Source: Pseudomonas sp. GD03919
GTDB taxonomy: Bacteria > Pseudomonadota > Gammaproteobacteria > Pseudomonadales > Pseudomonadaceae
Direction of reading: 5' to 3'
DNA length: 64,000 nt
Assembly (NCBI RefSeq): GCF_029814935.1
Contig: NZ_CP104582.1
Location: forward strand, 2,976,001 to 3,040,000
In this document: positions 39,263 to 56,711 of the stretch, in pieces
Layout: each line of letters starts with the position of its first letter
How positions within the stretch are numbered: position 1 is the stretch's first letter
Notes under the pieces: generated by a model
Databases searched by the model: none
Seen by the model: the letters and a program-made list of their open reading frames with translations, nothing else
Told to the model about the DNA's origin: nothing
Translations under genes and position numbers: made by a program

Positions 39263-40159
39263 ATGAATCGCTGGGAAGGACTCGACGAGTTCGTCGCAGT
39301 TGCCGAATGTGGCCAGTTCAGCGCCGCCGCCGAACGTCTGGGCCTGTCTACCTCACAAGTCAGTCGCCAGGTGGCGCGCCTGGAGGATCGCCTGCAAAGC
39401 CGCCTGTTCTACCGCAGCACGCGCCGCGTGGCGCTGACCGAGGCCGGGCAACTGTTCCTGCAGCATTGCCAGCGCCTGCAAGATGCGCGCGAAGAAGCGC
39501 TGCGGGCAGTCGGCGACCTTGGGGCGGAGCCCAAGGGACTGCTGCGCATGACCTGCTCAGTGGCGTATGGCGAGCGCTTCATCGTGCCGCTGGTGAATGA
39601 CTTCATGGCTCGTCACCCGCAGTTGCGGGTGGAAATCGAATTATCCAACCGCCAGTTGGACCTGCTACACGAAGGGCTGGACCTGGCCATTCGCCTGGGC
39701 CGCCTGCAGGACTCGCGATTGATGGCGGCACGCCTGGCGCCCCGGGAAATGTACCTGTGCGCCGCGCCTGACTACCTGCAGCGCTATGGCCACCTACATT
39801 CGCTGTCGGAGCTGGCGCGTCACAACTGCCTGATCGGCAGCAGCGATCACTGGAGCTTCGCCGAAAACGGCCGGGAAACCCAGGTGCGCGTGCAAGGCAA
39901 CTGGCGCTGCAACAGCGGTCAGGCCGTACTCGATGCCGCGCTGCGTGGTTTTGGCCTGTGTCAGTTACCGGACTACTACGTCCTCGAACACCTGCGCAGT
40001 GGGCGGCTGATTTCCCTGCTGGAACAGCATCGGCCACCCAACACCGCAGTCTGGGCGCTGTATCCGCAGCAGCGCCATCTCTCGCCCAAGGTGCGTCAGT
40101 TGATCGACTGGCTACGCCTGGGATTGAGCCAGTGCCGCGAGTACAGCGAGCCAGCCTGA
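39263..40159 (+). CDS. gfnR: LysR-type regulator of formaldehyde detoxification (GfnR-like)
   Basis: A 298-aa LysR protein: N-terminal winged helix-turn-helix (AAERLGLSTSQVSRQVARLEDRL, within residues 22-45) and a C-terminal ligand-binding domain. The start at ATG 39263 has GGAG six bases upstream; the ATG six codons earlier has none. In P. aeruginosa the LysR gene in this position (GfnR) activates adhC-fghA in response to formaldehyde; the divergent arrangement here supports the same role, by context. Confidence 0.85.
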   Translation: MNRWEGLDEFVAVAECGQFSAAAERLGLSTSQVSRQVARLEDRLQSRLFYRSTRRVALTEAGQLFLQHCQRLQDAREEALRAVGDLGAEPKGLLRMTCSVAYGERFIVPLVNDFMARHPQLRVEIELSNRQLDLLHEGLDLAIRLGRLQDSRLMAARLAPREMYLCAAPDYLQRYGHLHSLSELARHNCLIGSSDHWSFAENGRETQVRVQGNWRCNSGQAVLDAALRGFGLCQLPDYYVLEHLRSGRLISLLEQHRPPNTAVWALYPQQRHLSPKVRQLIDWLRLGLSQCREYSEPA

Positions 40160-40303
40160 CGCGCGGCAACCACTCTGTCGCCCCGCTGAACCGCAATGCA
40201 TTGTCACAAGCCAGTTTGAAACTTGCACCCTGACTGCCGCGTCAAACGTGATGCTCCCATAGACACGCGGGGCTCACCCACTCAGCAGCATGAGGACATG
40301 GTT

Positions 40304-40627
40304 ATGCAGGTTCTGGTCAATAGCGGTAAACACGTTACCTCATCGATGGCCTTCACGGACGACATCAGTAATCGCGTGCGCAGCAAGCTGCAACGCTACG
40401 CGGACCACCTCACCCGGATCGAAGTCCACCTCTCCGACGAGAACGCGCTAAAGAGCGGCCCGCAGGACAAACGCTGCAAAGTCGAGGCGCGGATGAAAGG
40501 TCGCGACCCGCTGACGGTATCCCACGATGCCGAAGAACTGCAGCAAGCCATCGATGGCGCCATGAACAAGCTGACCAACGCGCTGGATCGCAACCTGGGC
40601 AAAGATGCCAAGCGCTGGACACACTGA
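40304..40627 (+). CDS. HPF/RaiA family ribosome-associated protein
   Basis: A 107-aa protein of the family that binds in the 30S decoding groove and silences resting ribosomes. Motifs: MAFTDDISNRVRSKLQRYADHLTRIEVHL and the basic stretch KRCKVEARMKGRDPLTV, with a helical C-terminus LQQAIDGAMNKLTNAL. The start is ATG 40304 with GAGGA seven bases upstream; an ATG two codons earlier overlaps that box. Which hibernation subtype it is cannot be settled, and another paralog probably lies near rpoN elsewhere in the genome. Confidence 0.85.
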   Translation: MQVLVNSGKHVTSSMAFTDDISNRVRSKLQRYADHLTRIEVHLSDENALKSGPQDKRCKVEARMKGRDPLTVSHDAEELQQAIDGAMNKLTNALDRNLGKDAKRWTH

Positions 40628-40642
40628 TGCGACAGTTCTAGT

Positions 40643-41341
40643 TCAACGGTCTTGCGGCCATATGGACTGTAGATAATGCAAATCTTCCGGGCGGGTGACC
40701 TTGAGGTTATCCGCCCGGCCTTCGATGAGCCGGGGCGACTGCCCTGACCACTCCATGGCCGAGGCCTCATCGGTCACTGCGACGCCTTCGGCGAGCGCCT
40801 GCGCCAGAGCCTCTTGCAGCGCTCCCAGGCGGAACATCTGCGGCGTATAGGCCTGCCAGATCACACTGCGTTCCACGGTCTGCACCACTCGCCCGTCTGC
40901 ACTGGCACGCTTGAGCGTATCGCGCGCCGGCACCGCCAGCAGGCCGCCCACCGGATCATCGGCCAACTCTGCCAGCAAACGGTCCAGGTCCTGTCTGGCC
41001 AGATTGGGGCGCGCGGCGTCATGCACCAGCACCCAGTCCTCAGCGCCTGCGCCCTCGGCAAGCAGCGCCTGCAATCCAGCCAGCACCGAATCGCCCCGCT
41101 CACGCCCACCGGGCGCGCGGCGTACACGCGGATCGCTGGCAACCGGGAGCTGCGGCCAGAACGGATCGTCCAGCGCCACGCAGACTATGGCGCCCAACAA
41201 GCCGGGATGATCGAGAAAGCAATGCAGGCTGTGTTCGAGGATGCAGCGACCGGCGATCTGCAGGTACTGTTTGGGGCGGTCAGCGGCCATCCGCGCCCCG
41301 ACACCCGCTGCTGGGATCACCAGCCAGAACTGGACGCTCAT
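40643..41341 (-). CDS. ispD: 2-C-methyl-D-erythritol 4-phosphate cytidylyltransferase
   Basis: A 232-aa MEP-pathway enzyme making CDP-ME from MEP and CTP. The nucleotide loop VIPAAGVGARMAADRPKQYL is at residues 8-27, and VLVHDAARPNLARQDLD carries the metal-binding Asp. It overlaps ftsB by four bases (ATGA), a conserved ftsB-ispD pair. ispF is 3.7 kb away on the same strand. Confidence 0.96.
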   Translation of the reverse strand: MSVQFWLVIPAAGVGARMAADRPKQYLQIAGRCILEHSLHCFLDHPGLLGAIVCVALDDPFWPQLPVASDPRVRRAPGGRERGDSVLAGLQALLAEGAGAEDWVLVHDAARPNLARQDLDRLLAELADDPVGGLLAVPARDTLKRASADGRVVQTVERSVIWQAYTPQMFRLGALQEALAQALAEGVAVTDEASAMEWSGQSPRLIEGRADNLKVTRPEDLHYLQSIWPQDR

Positions 41342-41616
41342 TCGGTCAGCAGGTAGAGGGTTTCACCCTCTTTGAGCATGCCCAACTCCTGTCGCGCACG
41401 CTCTTCGACGGTCTCCATGCCGCGCTTGAGCTCCATCACCTCGGCTTCGAGGATACGGTTGCGCTCCAGCAGGCGCTCGTTCTCGCCTTGCTGCTCGGCG
41501 ATCTGCTGCTGCAGACGGCTGACCTGGGCAAGACTGCCCTCGCCGACCCACAGACGGTACTGCAGCCCGGCCAGCAACAGGATCAGCACGATGAACAGCC
41601 AGTACGGACTACGCAT
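41338..41616 (-). CDS. ftsB: Cell division protein FtsB
   Basis: A 92-aa divisome protein: short cytoplasmic N-terminus, one membrane helix (YWLFIVLILLLAGLQYRLW, residues 4-22), then a periplasmic coiled coil (LQQQIAEQQGENERLLERN, about residues 33-51) that pairs with FtsL and recruits FtsQ, and the conserved tail VEERARQELGMLKEGETLY. The ATG at 41616 matches the family length; in-frame ATGs at 41640 and 41646 have no better ribosome site. Confidence 0.93.
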   Translation of the reverse strand: MRSPYWLFIVLILLLAGLQYRLWVGEGSLAQVSRLQQQIAEQQGENERLLERNRILEAEVMELKRGMETVEERARQELGMLKEGETLYLLTE

Positions 41617-41766
41617 GGAGCGGCTCGCAGATTGAGTCATCGGCATGGTAGGGGCTGCGTTCACGCTTGAAAAGAAGCCGTCTGATGAGTGACATGGGAT
41701 TTCAGTACCTGCATCCGTGCAAAGGTTCCAAGAGACCGATAAACGCACCGCGGATTCGCAGTGACA

Positions 41767-41822
41767 GGGTGCGCCGTGCGCACCAGCAATCCGCCATCGA
41801 CGCTGGTGCGCACGGCGCACCC
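41767..41822. repeat. GGTGCGC-type palindromic repeat, copy 2
   Basis: A perfect 21-nt inverted repeat, 41767-41787 against 41802-41822 (GGGTGCGCCGTGCGCACC core), with a 14-base spacer, between ftsB and eno. Confidence 0.9.
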
Positions 41823-41843
41823 TACAAAGTAGCCATCGCCTAC

Positions 41844-41873
41844 AAAAAAGGGCGACTTGCGTCGCCCTTTTCT
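41844..41873 (-). terminator. Terminator of eno
   Basis: AAAGGGCGAC (41847-41856), loop TTGC, GTCGCCCTTT (41861-41870): a 10-bp stem. On the minus strand it follows the eno stop by 13 bases and runs into TTTTTTG. Confidence 0.9.
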
Positions 41874-41885
41874 ATCACGCAGTGA

Positions 41886-45836
<3,951 letters not shown>

Positions 45837-45957
45837 TCAGTGCCGCCGGGGAAAGCAAAGGATCGCCATCAGTACGAACAATGGCATGCCCGCCAAGCCC
45901 CCTGAGGGAGTCGGCAAAAGCTGTATTAAGACGGGAGCGTAGTCTACCCGAAAGGCC

Positions 45958-47280
45958 TTACCAGCTCAAACCTTGTGCGCCGATAGGCGGCGACCAGTAC
46001 AGAGTCGCCCCGCCAGCCTGGATTTCTGACAACTGCGACAGGTTCGCCACCGCCATCAGCTCATCGCCATCGAACAGCAGCGGCAGGCGTGGGCGCACGA
46101 ATGCCGGCACGCGCATCTCGTTCAGCAAGCGTTTGAGATCACGCCGCCCACGCCCCGGCACCTGCAGCGACTCACCACCCTGGCGGTAACGCAAATGCCA
46201 GCGACCTTGCGGCAACTCGCCCTGTAGATGCACATGACCATTGCCGGGAAGTTCGACCGATTCGGAAAACGAGTCGCAGGCTAGATCGAGTGGATCCAGC
46301 GGCCGCAGCCACTCACCATTGAGCCACCAAAGTCGCCCATCGGCACGGTGCAACTCGCCATCGGTCAGCTTCCAGATCGGCGTCGCATCCGTGGCGGCAT
46401 CGCGCAGGTCACACCAGCCGGCCCAGTGATCGCTATCGGGCAGGCGCGTCAGCGGCGCCAGCCAGTGGCGCAGCAGATTGCGCTGACGCGCATCGCTCAG
46501 CGCGGTCACGGCCGACAAATCCAGAGAAGGCAACGGCAGCCAGGGTAAAGCGCAAACGCCACGCGCAGCCAGCAGGTCCATCTCGGCCAGTTCGTCCAGC
46601 AATTGCTGGGCCTCGCTCAAATGGCTGGCGCTGCGCGCAAGGCTTGCCGTCATCTGCGGCCAGCGTTCGGCCAGCAGCGGCATCACCTGCCTGCGCAGAA
46701 AATTGCGGCTGAAACGCTCGTCGGCATTGCTCGGATCCTCGACCCAGGCAAGCCCATGACTCTGCGCATAGGCCTGCAACTCAGCCCGTGAGCAGTCGAT
46801 CAGCGGCCGAACCAGGCTGCCCTGCCCCAACGGCCGACTGGCCGGCATCGCCGCCAGCCCGCGCACGCCTGCGCCCCGCAACAGACGAAACAGCAGGGTT
46901 TCGGCCTGGTCATCACGATGCTGGGCGCCGAGCAATACCTCGCCAGAGCCCAGTCGCTCAGCGAACGCCGCATAACGCACCCGCCGCGCGGCCTGTTCCA
47001 GACTTGCCCCGGGCGCCACCTGCACCCTGACGACCTCCAAGGGAATATCCAGCCGGGCACAAAACTGCGCGCAATGCTCCGGCCAGGCATCGGCCGCCGG
47101 CTGCAGACCATGGTGGACATGAATGGCGGAGAGAGGCGGCAGACCCTCGCTCCGCGCCCAATCGGCGAGCAGATGCAGCAGCACGCTGGAGTCCAGGCCA
47201 CCGGAGAAGGCAATACGCCAGGCAGGAGCCGTGTGCCACGGCTGCATGGCCTGGCGCAGGCGAATGCTGAGATCGGTCAT
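45958..47280 (-). CDS. tilS: tRNA(Ile)-lysidine synthetase
   Basis: A 440-aa essential enzyme that attaches lysine to C34 of tRNA-Ile(CAU), switching it to read AUA. The N-type PP-loop is AFSGGLDSSVLLHLL (about residues 23-37), followed by HHGLQPAADAWPEHC and LLGAQHRDDQAETLLFRLLRGAG; C-terminal TilS domains complete it. It lies between accA and pyrG on the same strand. Confidence 0.95.
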   Translation of the reverse strand: MTDLSIRLRQAMQPWHTAPAWRIAFSGGLDSSVLLHLLADWARSEGLPPLSAIHVHHGLQPAADAWPEHCAQFCARLDIPLEVVRVQVAPGASLEQAARRVRYAAFAERLGSGEVLLGAQHRDDQAETLLFRLLRGAGVRGLAAMPASRPLGQGSLVRPLIDCSRAELQAYAQSHGLAWVEDPSNADERFSRNFLRRQVMPLLAERWPQMTASLARSASHLSEAQQLLDELAEMDLLAARGVCALPWLPLPSLDLSAVTALSDARQRNLLRHWLAPLTRLPDSDHWAGWCDLRDAATDATPIWKLTDGELHRADGRLWWLNGEWLRPLDPLDLACDSFSESVELPGNGHVHLQGELPQGRWHLRYRQGGESLQVPGRGRRDLKRLLNEMRVPAFVRPRLPLLFDGDELMAVANLSQLSEIQAGGATLYWSPPIGAQGLSW

Positions 47281-47298
47281 CGGCCAAGCTTAAACAAC

Positions 47299-47318
47299 AA
47301 CGGGCCCGAAGGCCCGTG
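47299..47318 (-). terminator. Probable accA terminator
   Basis: ACGGGCC-TTCG-GGCCCGT (47300-47317 on the minus strand) followed by TGTTGTTT, 19 bases before the tilS start. Confidence 0.65.
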
Positions 47319-47340
47319 GTGGTGTGCGATAGATATCGTC

Positions 47341-47400
47341 GGATGCGCCGTGCGCACCAGGATAACGGCGGCTACAGCCACTGGTGCGCACAGCGCACCC
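47341..47400. repeat. GGTGCGC-type palindromic repeat, copy 3
   Basis: GGATGCGCCGTGCGCACCAG and CTGGTGCGCACAGCGCACCC face each other with a 20-base spacer, between accA and tilS. It is slightly diverged from copy 2. Confidence 0.85.
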
Positions 47401-47420
47401 TACAACAGCCGTTGAGAGGC

Positions 47421-48371
47421 TTAGGCGATGCCGTAGCTCATCAGGCGATCGTAACGGCGCTTGAGCAGGGCATCGGTATCGTACTTCTGCAGACTGGCGA
47501 GCTGCTTGGTCAGCTCCTGGCGGATCGATTCCGATGCCGCAGCCGGATCACGATGGGCGCCACCCAGCGGCTCAGCGATCACCTGATCGACGATGCCCAG
47601 ATCCTTCAGACGCTCAGCGGTAATGCCCATGGCCTCGGCAGCATCCGGCGCCTTCTCGGCGGTACGCCAGAGGATCGAGGCGCAACCTTCCGGCGAGATC
47701 ACCGAGTAGGTGGAATACTGCAGCATGTTCAGTTGGTCGCAGACGCCAATGGCCAGCGCACCGCCGGAACCACCTTCACCAATCACGGTGGCGATGATCG
47801 GGGTTTTCAGGCGCGCCATCACCAGCAGGTTCCAGGCGATGGCCTCGCTCTGGCCACGCTCTTCGGCATCAATACCCGGGTAGGCGCCGGGGGTGTCGAT
47901 GAAGGTGAGGATCGGCATCTTGAAGCGCTCGGCCATCTCCATCAGGCGGCAGGCCTTGCGGTAGCCCTCCGGGCGCGGCATGCCGAAGTTGCGGCGCACC
48001 TTCTCGCGCACTTCACGGCCTTTCTGGTGACCGATGATCATCACCGGCTGATCACCCAGACGCGCCACACCACCGACGATGGCGGCGTCATCGGAGAAGT
48101 GACGATCACCATGCAGCTCGTCGAACTCGGTGAAGATGTGCTGGATGTAATCCAGGGTGTAGGGGCGGCGCGGGTGGCGCGCGAGCTGCGCGATCTGCCA
48201 GCTGGTCAGGTTGCCGAAGATGCTTTCGGTCAGGGCGCTGCTCTTGTCCTGCAGGCGGGCAATCTCGTCGCCGATATTCAGCGCGTTGTCATTGCCAACC
48301 AGGCGTAGCTCTTCGATCTTGGCTTGCAGGTCGGCGATCGGCTGTTCGAAATCGAGGAAATTCGGGTTCAT
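47421..48371 (-). CDS. accA: Acetyl-CoA carboxylase carboxyltransferase subunit alpha
   Basis: A 316-aa subunit that, with AccD, carboxylates acetyl-CoA to malonyl-CoA for fatty acid synthesis. Features: N-terminus [20 protein letters not shown], and [20 protein letters not shown] lining the active site. ATG 48371 is the family start; the frame is open nine codons further. It follows dnaE by about 140 bases. Confidence 0.97.
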   Translation of the reverse strand: MNPNFLDFEQPIADLQAKIEELRLVGNDNALNIGDEIARLQDKSSALTESIFGNLTSWQIAQLARHPRRPYTLDYIQHIFTEFDELHGDRHFSDDAAIVGGVARLGDQPVMIIGHQKGREVREKVRRNFGMPRPEGYRKACRLMEMAERFKMPILTFIDTPGAYPGIDAEERGQSEAIAWNLLVMARLKTPIIATVIGEGGSGGALAIGVCDQLNMLQYSTYSVISPEGCASILWRTAEKAPDAAEAMGITAERLKDLGIVDQVIAEPLGGAHRDPAAASESIRQELTKQLASLQKYDTDALLKRRYDRLMSYGIA

Positions 48372-48422
48372 AGTCATCCGTCTTGCGTCGACGGCCAAGT
48401 GGCCGGGGAGCTGTATCCATTA

Positions 48423-48502
48423 GGCGCCCTACCTTAAGGGATAGGGCGCAGCGGGTCGACACCCTCGGGTGCCTTTGCTGTCACGAAGAGGAATTTTCCT
48501 CT
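48423..48502. other. Hairpin cluster between dnaE and accA
   Basis: Three dyads follow the dnaE stop: AGAGGAATTTTCCTCT at 48487-48502, a CACCC/GGGTG hairpin near 48460-48475, and GCGCCCTA/TAGGGCGC at 48423-48448. They probably end or slow dnaE transcription before accA; none has a strong T-tract. Confidence 0.45.
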
Positions 48503-48508
48503 CGTATA

Positions 48509-52039
<3,531 letters not shown>

Positions 52040-52110
52040 GGGCGGCCTTGCAGGTGAAAACGACAAAGCGGGGATTGTAGCCTAAGCGCGTCTGGCTGAG
52101 GGCCAGTGGC

Positions 52111-52707
52111 TCAGACTTCGAGCAGTGCCCGCACCGGGCCGAACGAACGCCGATGAATCGGCGTCGGCCCCAGGCGCTTGAGCGCTTCGAGATGAACAGG
52201 TGTGGGGTAGCCCTTGTGCCCGGCAATGCCGTAACCGGGATAGAGGCGATCCATCTCCACCATCTCGCGGTCACGGCTGACCTTGGCCAGGATAGATGCC
52301 GCTGCGATGGCCGGCACGCGACTGTCGCCCTTGACCACCGGGGCGCTGGGCACCGCCAGTTTCGGACAACGGTTGCCGTCGATCAGCGCCAGCTTGGGCG
52401 TCACGCTCAAGCCTTCGACGGCGCGCTGCATCGCCAGCATGGTGGCATGCAGGATATTCAGGCGGTCGATCTCCTCGACCTCGGCGCGGGCGATGCACCA
52501 GGCCAGGGCCTTCTCGCGAATCTCATCGAACAACACCGCGCGACGTGCCTCGGTGAGCTTCTTCGAATCATTCAGGCCAAGAATCGGCCGCGCCGGGTCG
52601 AGGATCACCGCAGCCGTGACCACCGCACCGCAAAGTGGGCCACGGCCGACCTCGTCCACCCCCGCGACCAGTTCCTCAACCAGGGTGAAGTCGAGCCCCA
52701 GCTGCAT
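52111..52707 (-). CDS. rnhB: Ribonuclease HII
   Basis: A 198-aa enzyme cutting RNA in RNA-DNA hybrids and single misincorporated ribonucleotides. The catalytic Asp18-Glu19 are in [16 protein letters not shown], with further acids in LIDGNRCP and the GSIxAKVxRD-like [14 protein letters not shown]. It overlaps lpxB by one base (TGATG). Confidence 0.96.
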   Translation of the reverse strand: MQLGLDFTLVEELVAGVDEVGRGPLCGAVVTAAVILDPARPILGLNDSKKLTEARRAVLFDEIREKALAWCIARAEVEEIDRLNILHATMLAMQRAVEGLSVTPKLALIDGNRCPKLAVPSAPVVKGDSRVPAIAAASILAKVSRDREMVEMDRLYPGYGIAGHKGYPTPVHLEALKRLGPTPIHRRSFGPVRALLEV

Positions 52708-53840
52708 CAGTCGCGCCCGGCCAGCTTGAGCACCGCGTCAGCCGCCGATACCGAGGCATCACGGCGCAGCGTGCGATGAATCAGATCAAAGCCCTCGGTC
52801 TGCACCTGCCCACCGTCGATCAGCGGCGCCACGGCCTGAGCCAGCGCCTCGGGCGTGGCCGCATCCTGAATCAGCTCGGGCACCAGCAGACGCTGAGCCA
52901 GCAGATTGGGCAGCGAGATATAGGGGCTTTTGACCAGGCGCTTGAGAATCCGGTAGGTCAGCGGCGCCACACGGTAGGCCACCACCATCGGACGCTTGTA
53001 CAGCAATGCCTCCAGAGTGGCGGTGCCCGAGGCAATCAACACCGCATCACAGGCAGCCAGGGCCTCGTGGGAACGGCCGTTGAGCAGGGTCAGCGGCAAA
53101 TCGCGCCCAGCCAGCATCTGTTCCAACTGCTCGCGGCGCTCGGGCGTGGCGCAAGGCAGCAGGAAATGAATCCCCGGACGCAGCGCACGCAGACGAATCG
53201 CGGCATCAAGAAACAGCTCACCGAGTCGCGCCACCTCACCGCCACGACTCCCCGGCATCAAGGCAACCACCGGCTCATCCTGCGGCAGATCCAGCGCTTC
53301 GCGCGCAGCAGCACGATCGGCCTGCAACGGAATCGCATCGGCCAGCGGATGACCGACGAAGCGCACCGGCACCTGATGCTCGTCGTAGAACTGCGCCTCG
53401 AACGGGAACAGGGTCAGCATCAGGTCACAGGCTTCACGGATCTTCAGCACGCGCTTCTGCCGCCAGGCCCAGACCGAAGGGCTGACGTAGTGCACGGTCT
53501 TGATCCCGGCACGGCGCAGCTTGAGTTCCAGGCCGAGGTTGAAATCGGGAGCATCGATGCCGATGAATACGTCCGGTTTGGCAGCAATCAGATCGCGAGC
53601 AAGCTGGCGACGGCGACCGAGCAACTCGAACAGTCGCCCCAGCACCTCGACCAGGCCCATCACGGCCAGGCGCTCCATGGGGAAATAGGATTTCAGGCCT
53701 TCGGCCTCCATGCGTGCGCCACCGACGCCAATGAATTCGGCATTCGGGTGGCGCTGCTTGATGGCCTGCATCAGGCCGCAGCCGAGGATGTCACCGGACG
53801 CCTCACCGGCGACCAGTGCGACGCGAAGAGGTCTGCTCAT
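52707..53840 (-). CDS. lpxB: Lipid-A-disaccharide synthase
   Basis: A 377-aa peripheral membrane glycosyltransferase joining UDP-diacylglucosamine and lipid X. N-terminal [19 protein letters not shown] is the hallmark, with [19 protein letters not shown] in the second Rossmann half binding UDP. It follows lpxA by five bases in the lipid A operon. Confidence 0.97.
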   Translation of the reverse strand: MSRPLRVALVAGEASGDILGCGLMQAIKQRHPNAEFIGVGGARMEAEGLKSYFPMERLAVMGLVEVLGRLFELLGRRRQLARDLIAAKPDVFIGIDAPDFNLGLELKLRRAGIKTVHYVSPSVWAWRQKRVLKIREACDLMLTLFPFEAQFYDEHQVPVRFVGHPLADAIPLQADRAAAREALDLPQDEPVVALMPGSRGGEVARLGELFLDAAIRLRALRPGIHFLLPCATPERREQLEQMLAGRDLPLTLLNGRSHEALAACDAVLIASGTATLEALLYKRPMVVAYRVAPLTYRILKRLVKSPYISLPNLLAQRLLVPELIQDAATPEALAQAVAPLIDGGQVQTEGFDLIHRTLRRDASVSAADAVLKLAGRD

Positions 53841-53845
53841 GGGTA

Positions 53846-54622
53846 TCAGCGCGTAATGCCGCGCGTGGAGGCCTGGATGGAATCACGGAAGATCGCCACT
53901 TCCGGGAACTGCGCAGCAGACTCGGCCAGCTCACTCAGCGCCTGCTCGACGGTCAGCCCCTGGCGATAAACCAGCTTGTAGCCCTTGCGCAGCGCGGCGA
54001 TGGCCTCAGCGGAGAAACCTCGCCGACGCATGCCCTCGAAGTTCATGCTGCGCGCCTCGGCCGGATTACCGAACACCGTGACAAAGGCCGGCACATCCTT
54101 GCCAATGGCGGTGCCCATGCCGGAAAAGCTGTGCGCACCAATGCGGCAGAACTGGTGCACCAGGGTGTAACCGGACAAGATCGCCCAGTCGTCGACCCAA
54201 ACGTGGCCGGCCAGCGCCGTGTTGTTGACCAGGATGCAGTGATTGCCGATCACACTGTCATGGCCGATATGGGCATAGGCCATGATCAGGTTATGGTCGC
54301 CAATGGTGGTTTCGCTGCGATCCTGCACCGTGCCACGGTGAATGGTGACGCCTTCGCGGATGGTGTTGTGATCGCCGATCACCAGGCGCGTCGGCTCACC
54401 CTTGTACTTCAGATCGGGCGTATCTTCACCCACCGAGGAAAACTGGTAGATGCGGTTGTGCTTGCCAATCAAGGTCGGCCCCTTGAGCACCACGTGCGGG
54501 CCGATGACTGTACCCTCGCCGATTTCCACATCGGGCCCGACAATGCTCCACGGGCCGACGACGACGTCGTCGGCCAGTCTGGCACTGGGGTCGATGATGG
54601 CGCGAGGGTCAATCGAACTCAT
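53846..54622 (-). CDS. lpxA: UDP-GlcNAc acyltransferase
   Basis: A 258-aa left-handed beta-helix enzyme for the first step of lipid A synthesis. Hexapeptide repeats begin [20 protein letters not shown]; the catalytic His is in [14 protein letters not shown]. The C-terminal helices end RGITR. Overlaps fabZ by four bases. Confidence 0.97.
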   Translation of the reverse strand: MSSIDPRAIIDPSARLADDVVVGPWSIVGPDVEIGEGTVIGPHVVLKGPTLIGKHNRIYQFSSVGEDTPDLKYKGEPTRLVIGDHNTIREGVTIHRGTVQDRSETTIGDHNLIMAYAHIGHDSVIGNHCILVNNTALAGHVWVDDWAILSGYTLVHQFCRIGAHSFSGMGTAIGKDVPAFVTVFGNPAEARSMNFEGMRRRGFSAEAIAALRKGYKLVYRQGLTVEQALSELAESAAQFPEVAIFRDSIQASTRGITR

Positions 54623-55059
54623 AGCTTGCGTTCCGCACAGATGATTTCAGCAGCGCAGACTTCCTTGCCATCGACGGTGGCGCGGCACTCGAATTTCCAG
54701 ATGCTGCGACGGTCGCTCAGGTACTTGGCTTCCAGCATCAGCTGATCACCCGGAGTCACAGGCGAACGGAAGCGCAGTTTGTCGGAGCCGACGAAGTAGT
54801 ACAGGGTACCGTCAGCCGGCTTCACACCCATCATCTTGAAACCAAGGATACCGGCCGCCTGAGCCATGGCCTCGATGATCAGCACGCCCGGCATGATCGG
54901 GTGCTCGGGGAAGTGACCGTTGAAGAATGGCTCGTTGATGCTGACATTCTTATAGGCGCGAATCTGCTTGCCTTCGACGTCCAGGTCCACCACACGATCC
55001 ACCAGCAGGAACGGATAGCGGTGCGGCAAATATTCACGAATTTCGTTGATGTCCATCAT
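54619..55059 (-). CDS. fabZ: 3-hydroxyacyl-ACP dehydratase FabZ
   Basis: A 146-aa hotdog-fold dehydratase of fatty acid elongation. The catalytic His is in [21 protein letters not shown] (stretch near residues 48-68), with the Glu in the same helix. It competes with LpxA/LpxD for hydroxyacyl-ACP, which may explain its place in the lipid A cluster. Confidence 0.97.
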   Translation of the reverse strand: MMDINEIREYLPHRYPFLLVDRVVDLDVEGKQIRAYKNVSINEPFFNGHFPEHPIMPGVLIIEAMAQAAGILGFKMMGVKPADGTLYYFVGSDKLRFRSPVTPGDQLMLEAKYLSDRRSIWKFECRATVDGKEVCAAEIICAERKL

Positions 55060-55106
55060 GTCCGGTTAAGCCTGAAAGAAAAGAAAAGAGCACGGTCATG
55101 CCGTGC

Positions 55107-56162
55107 TCAGGCATCAGATGAGACGTTTGCCGTCTGGGTCACGGCGGCCAGCTGTTTTTCCAGCTCGCGCAGGCGCTTGGCCATCTCGTCCAACTGACGA
55201 ATGCGGGCAGCGCTCTTCTTCCACTCGCCCGCCGGTTGCATGGCAGTGCCGGAAGAATAGGCGCCCGGCTCGGTGATCGAGCGGGTCACCATGGTCATAC
55301 CGGTGACGAAGACGTTGTCGCACACCTCGATATGGCCAACCATGCCGACGCCGCCGGCGATCATGCAGTTCCTGCCGATCTTGGTGCTGCCGGAAATCCC
55401 GCAACAGCCGGCCATGGCGGTGTTGTCGCCGATCTGCACGTTGTGCGCGATCATGATCTGGTTATCCAGCTTGACGCCATTGCCGATCAGCGTATCGGAC
55501 AACGCACCGCGATCCACCGTGGTGTTGGCGCCGATCTCGACGTCATCGCCGATGGTTACGCCGCCAATCTGGGCGATCTTCTGCCAGACGCCCTTCTCGT
55601 TGGCGAAACCGAAACCCTCGCCACCGATCACGGCACCGGACTGAATCACCACCCGCTTGCCGATTTTCACGTCGTGATACAGCGTCACACGCGGCGCCAG
55701 CCAGCCGCCCTCACCGATCTCGCTACGCGCACCGACCACGCAATGGGCGCCGACACTGACATCGGCAGCAATACGGGCACCGCTCTCGATCACTGCATAA
55801 GGACCGATGCTGGCACTCGGATCGACCTCTGCATCAGCGGCGACCTGAGCGGTCGCATGGATGCCGGCAGCAGCCCTGGGTTTGGGATCGAACAGGTGCG
55901 AAAGCTGAGCGTAAGCCAGATAGGGATTGGCCACGATCAGAGCATCACCGGCGTAGCCTTCGGCATCGTCGGCAGTCAGCAACACGGCACCGGCCTGAGT
56001 CTGCGCCAGGTACTTGCGGTACTGGGCATTGGCCAGGAAGCTTAACTGTTCGGGCCTGGCCTCCAGCAAAGTGGCCAGGCCCGTGATGACCTTACCTTCG
56101 GCGCCACGCAGGGTAGCGCCCAGGCGCTCGGCCAACTGGCCGAGGGTAACTGTCAGTGTCAT
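55107..56162 (-). CDS. lpxD: UDP-3-O-acylglucosamine N-acyltransferase
   Basis: A 351-aa beta-helix acyltransferase for the third lipid A step. N-terminal uridine-binding domain ([15 protein letters not shown]), hexapeptide repeats from about residue 100, the catalytic His in [16 protein letters not shown], and a C-terminal helix ([19 protein letters not shown]). Two bases from skp. Confidence 0.96.
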   Translation of the reverse strand: MTLTVTLGQLAERLGATLRGAEGKVITGLATLLEARPEQLSFLANAQYRKYLAQTQAGAVLLTADDAEGYAGDALIVANPYLAYAQLSHLFDPKPRAAAGIHATAQVAADAEVDPSASIGPYAVIESGARIAADVSVGAHCVVGARSEIGEGGWLAPRVTLYHDVKIGKRVVIQSGAVIGGEGFGFANEKGVWQKIAQIGGVTIGDDVEIGANTTVDRGALSDTLIGNGVKLDNQIMIAHNVQIGDNTAMAGCCGISGSTKIGRNCMIAGGVGMVGHIEVCDNVFVTGMTMVTRSITEPGAYSSGTAMQPAGEWKKSAARIRQLDEMAKRLRELEKQLAAVTQTANVSSDA

Positions 56163-56164
56163 GC

Positions 56165-56668
56165 TCAGCGCATCTGATTCATGCGCTCGATGACCTGGCG
56201 AGTGATGTCGAACTGAGGCTTGACATCAATCACCGCACCGCGCTCGAGCACCAGGTCGAAGTTACCGTTCTTGATCACTTCTTCGACGGCCTTGTCCAGG
56301 TTCGGCTTGAGCTTGGCGAGCATCTCACGATCAGCGATGGCCTTGGCTTCGTTCAGCTCCTTGGACTGGAACTGGAAATCACGGGCTTTCTGCTTGAATT
56401 CGAGCTCGAGGCGCTCGCGCTCGGCCTGCTGCATCTTCTCGCCATCCTTGACCATACGATCCTGAATGCGCTTGGCGTCGCTTTCCAGGGTCTTGAGCTT
56501 GTTCAGCTGCGGGCCGAACTTTTTCTCGGCATCCACGGCGTAACGCTTGGCGGCATCGGATTCGAGCAGCGCCATCTGATAGTTCAGCACCGCGATCTTC
56601 ATCTCGGCGAACGCCGGAGTGGCGATCAGGGCGGCGGTGAACAGAACCAGTTGAGTCAACTTACGCAC
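56165..56668 (-). CDS. skp: Periplasmic chaperone Skp/OmpH
   Basis: A 167-aa chaperone for unfolded outer-membrane proteins. The GTG start at 56668 has AGGAG seven bases upstream and gives a signal peptide ending TPAFAEMK. The mature part is a long charged coiled coil ([19 protein letters not shown]), as in the trimeric jellyfish fold. It lies between bamA and lpxD as usual. Confidence 0.93.
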   Translation of the reverse strand: MRKLTQLVLFTAALIATPAFAEMKIAVLNYQMALLESDAAKRYAVDAEKKFGPQLNKLKTLESDAKRIQDRMVKDGEKMQQAERERLELEFKQKARDFQFQSKELNEAKAIADREMLAKLKPNLDKAVEEVIKNGNFDLVLERGAVIDVKPQFDITRQVIERMNQMR

Positions 56669-56711
56669 AATGCACTCCTGCAACAGAACTGTTGGCTTTC
56701 GGTAAAACGAG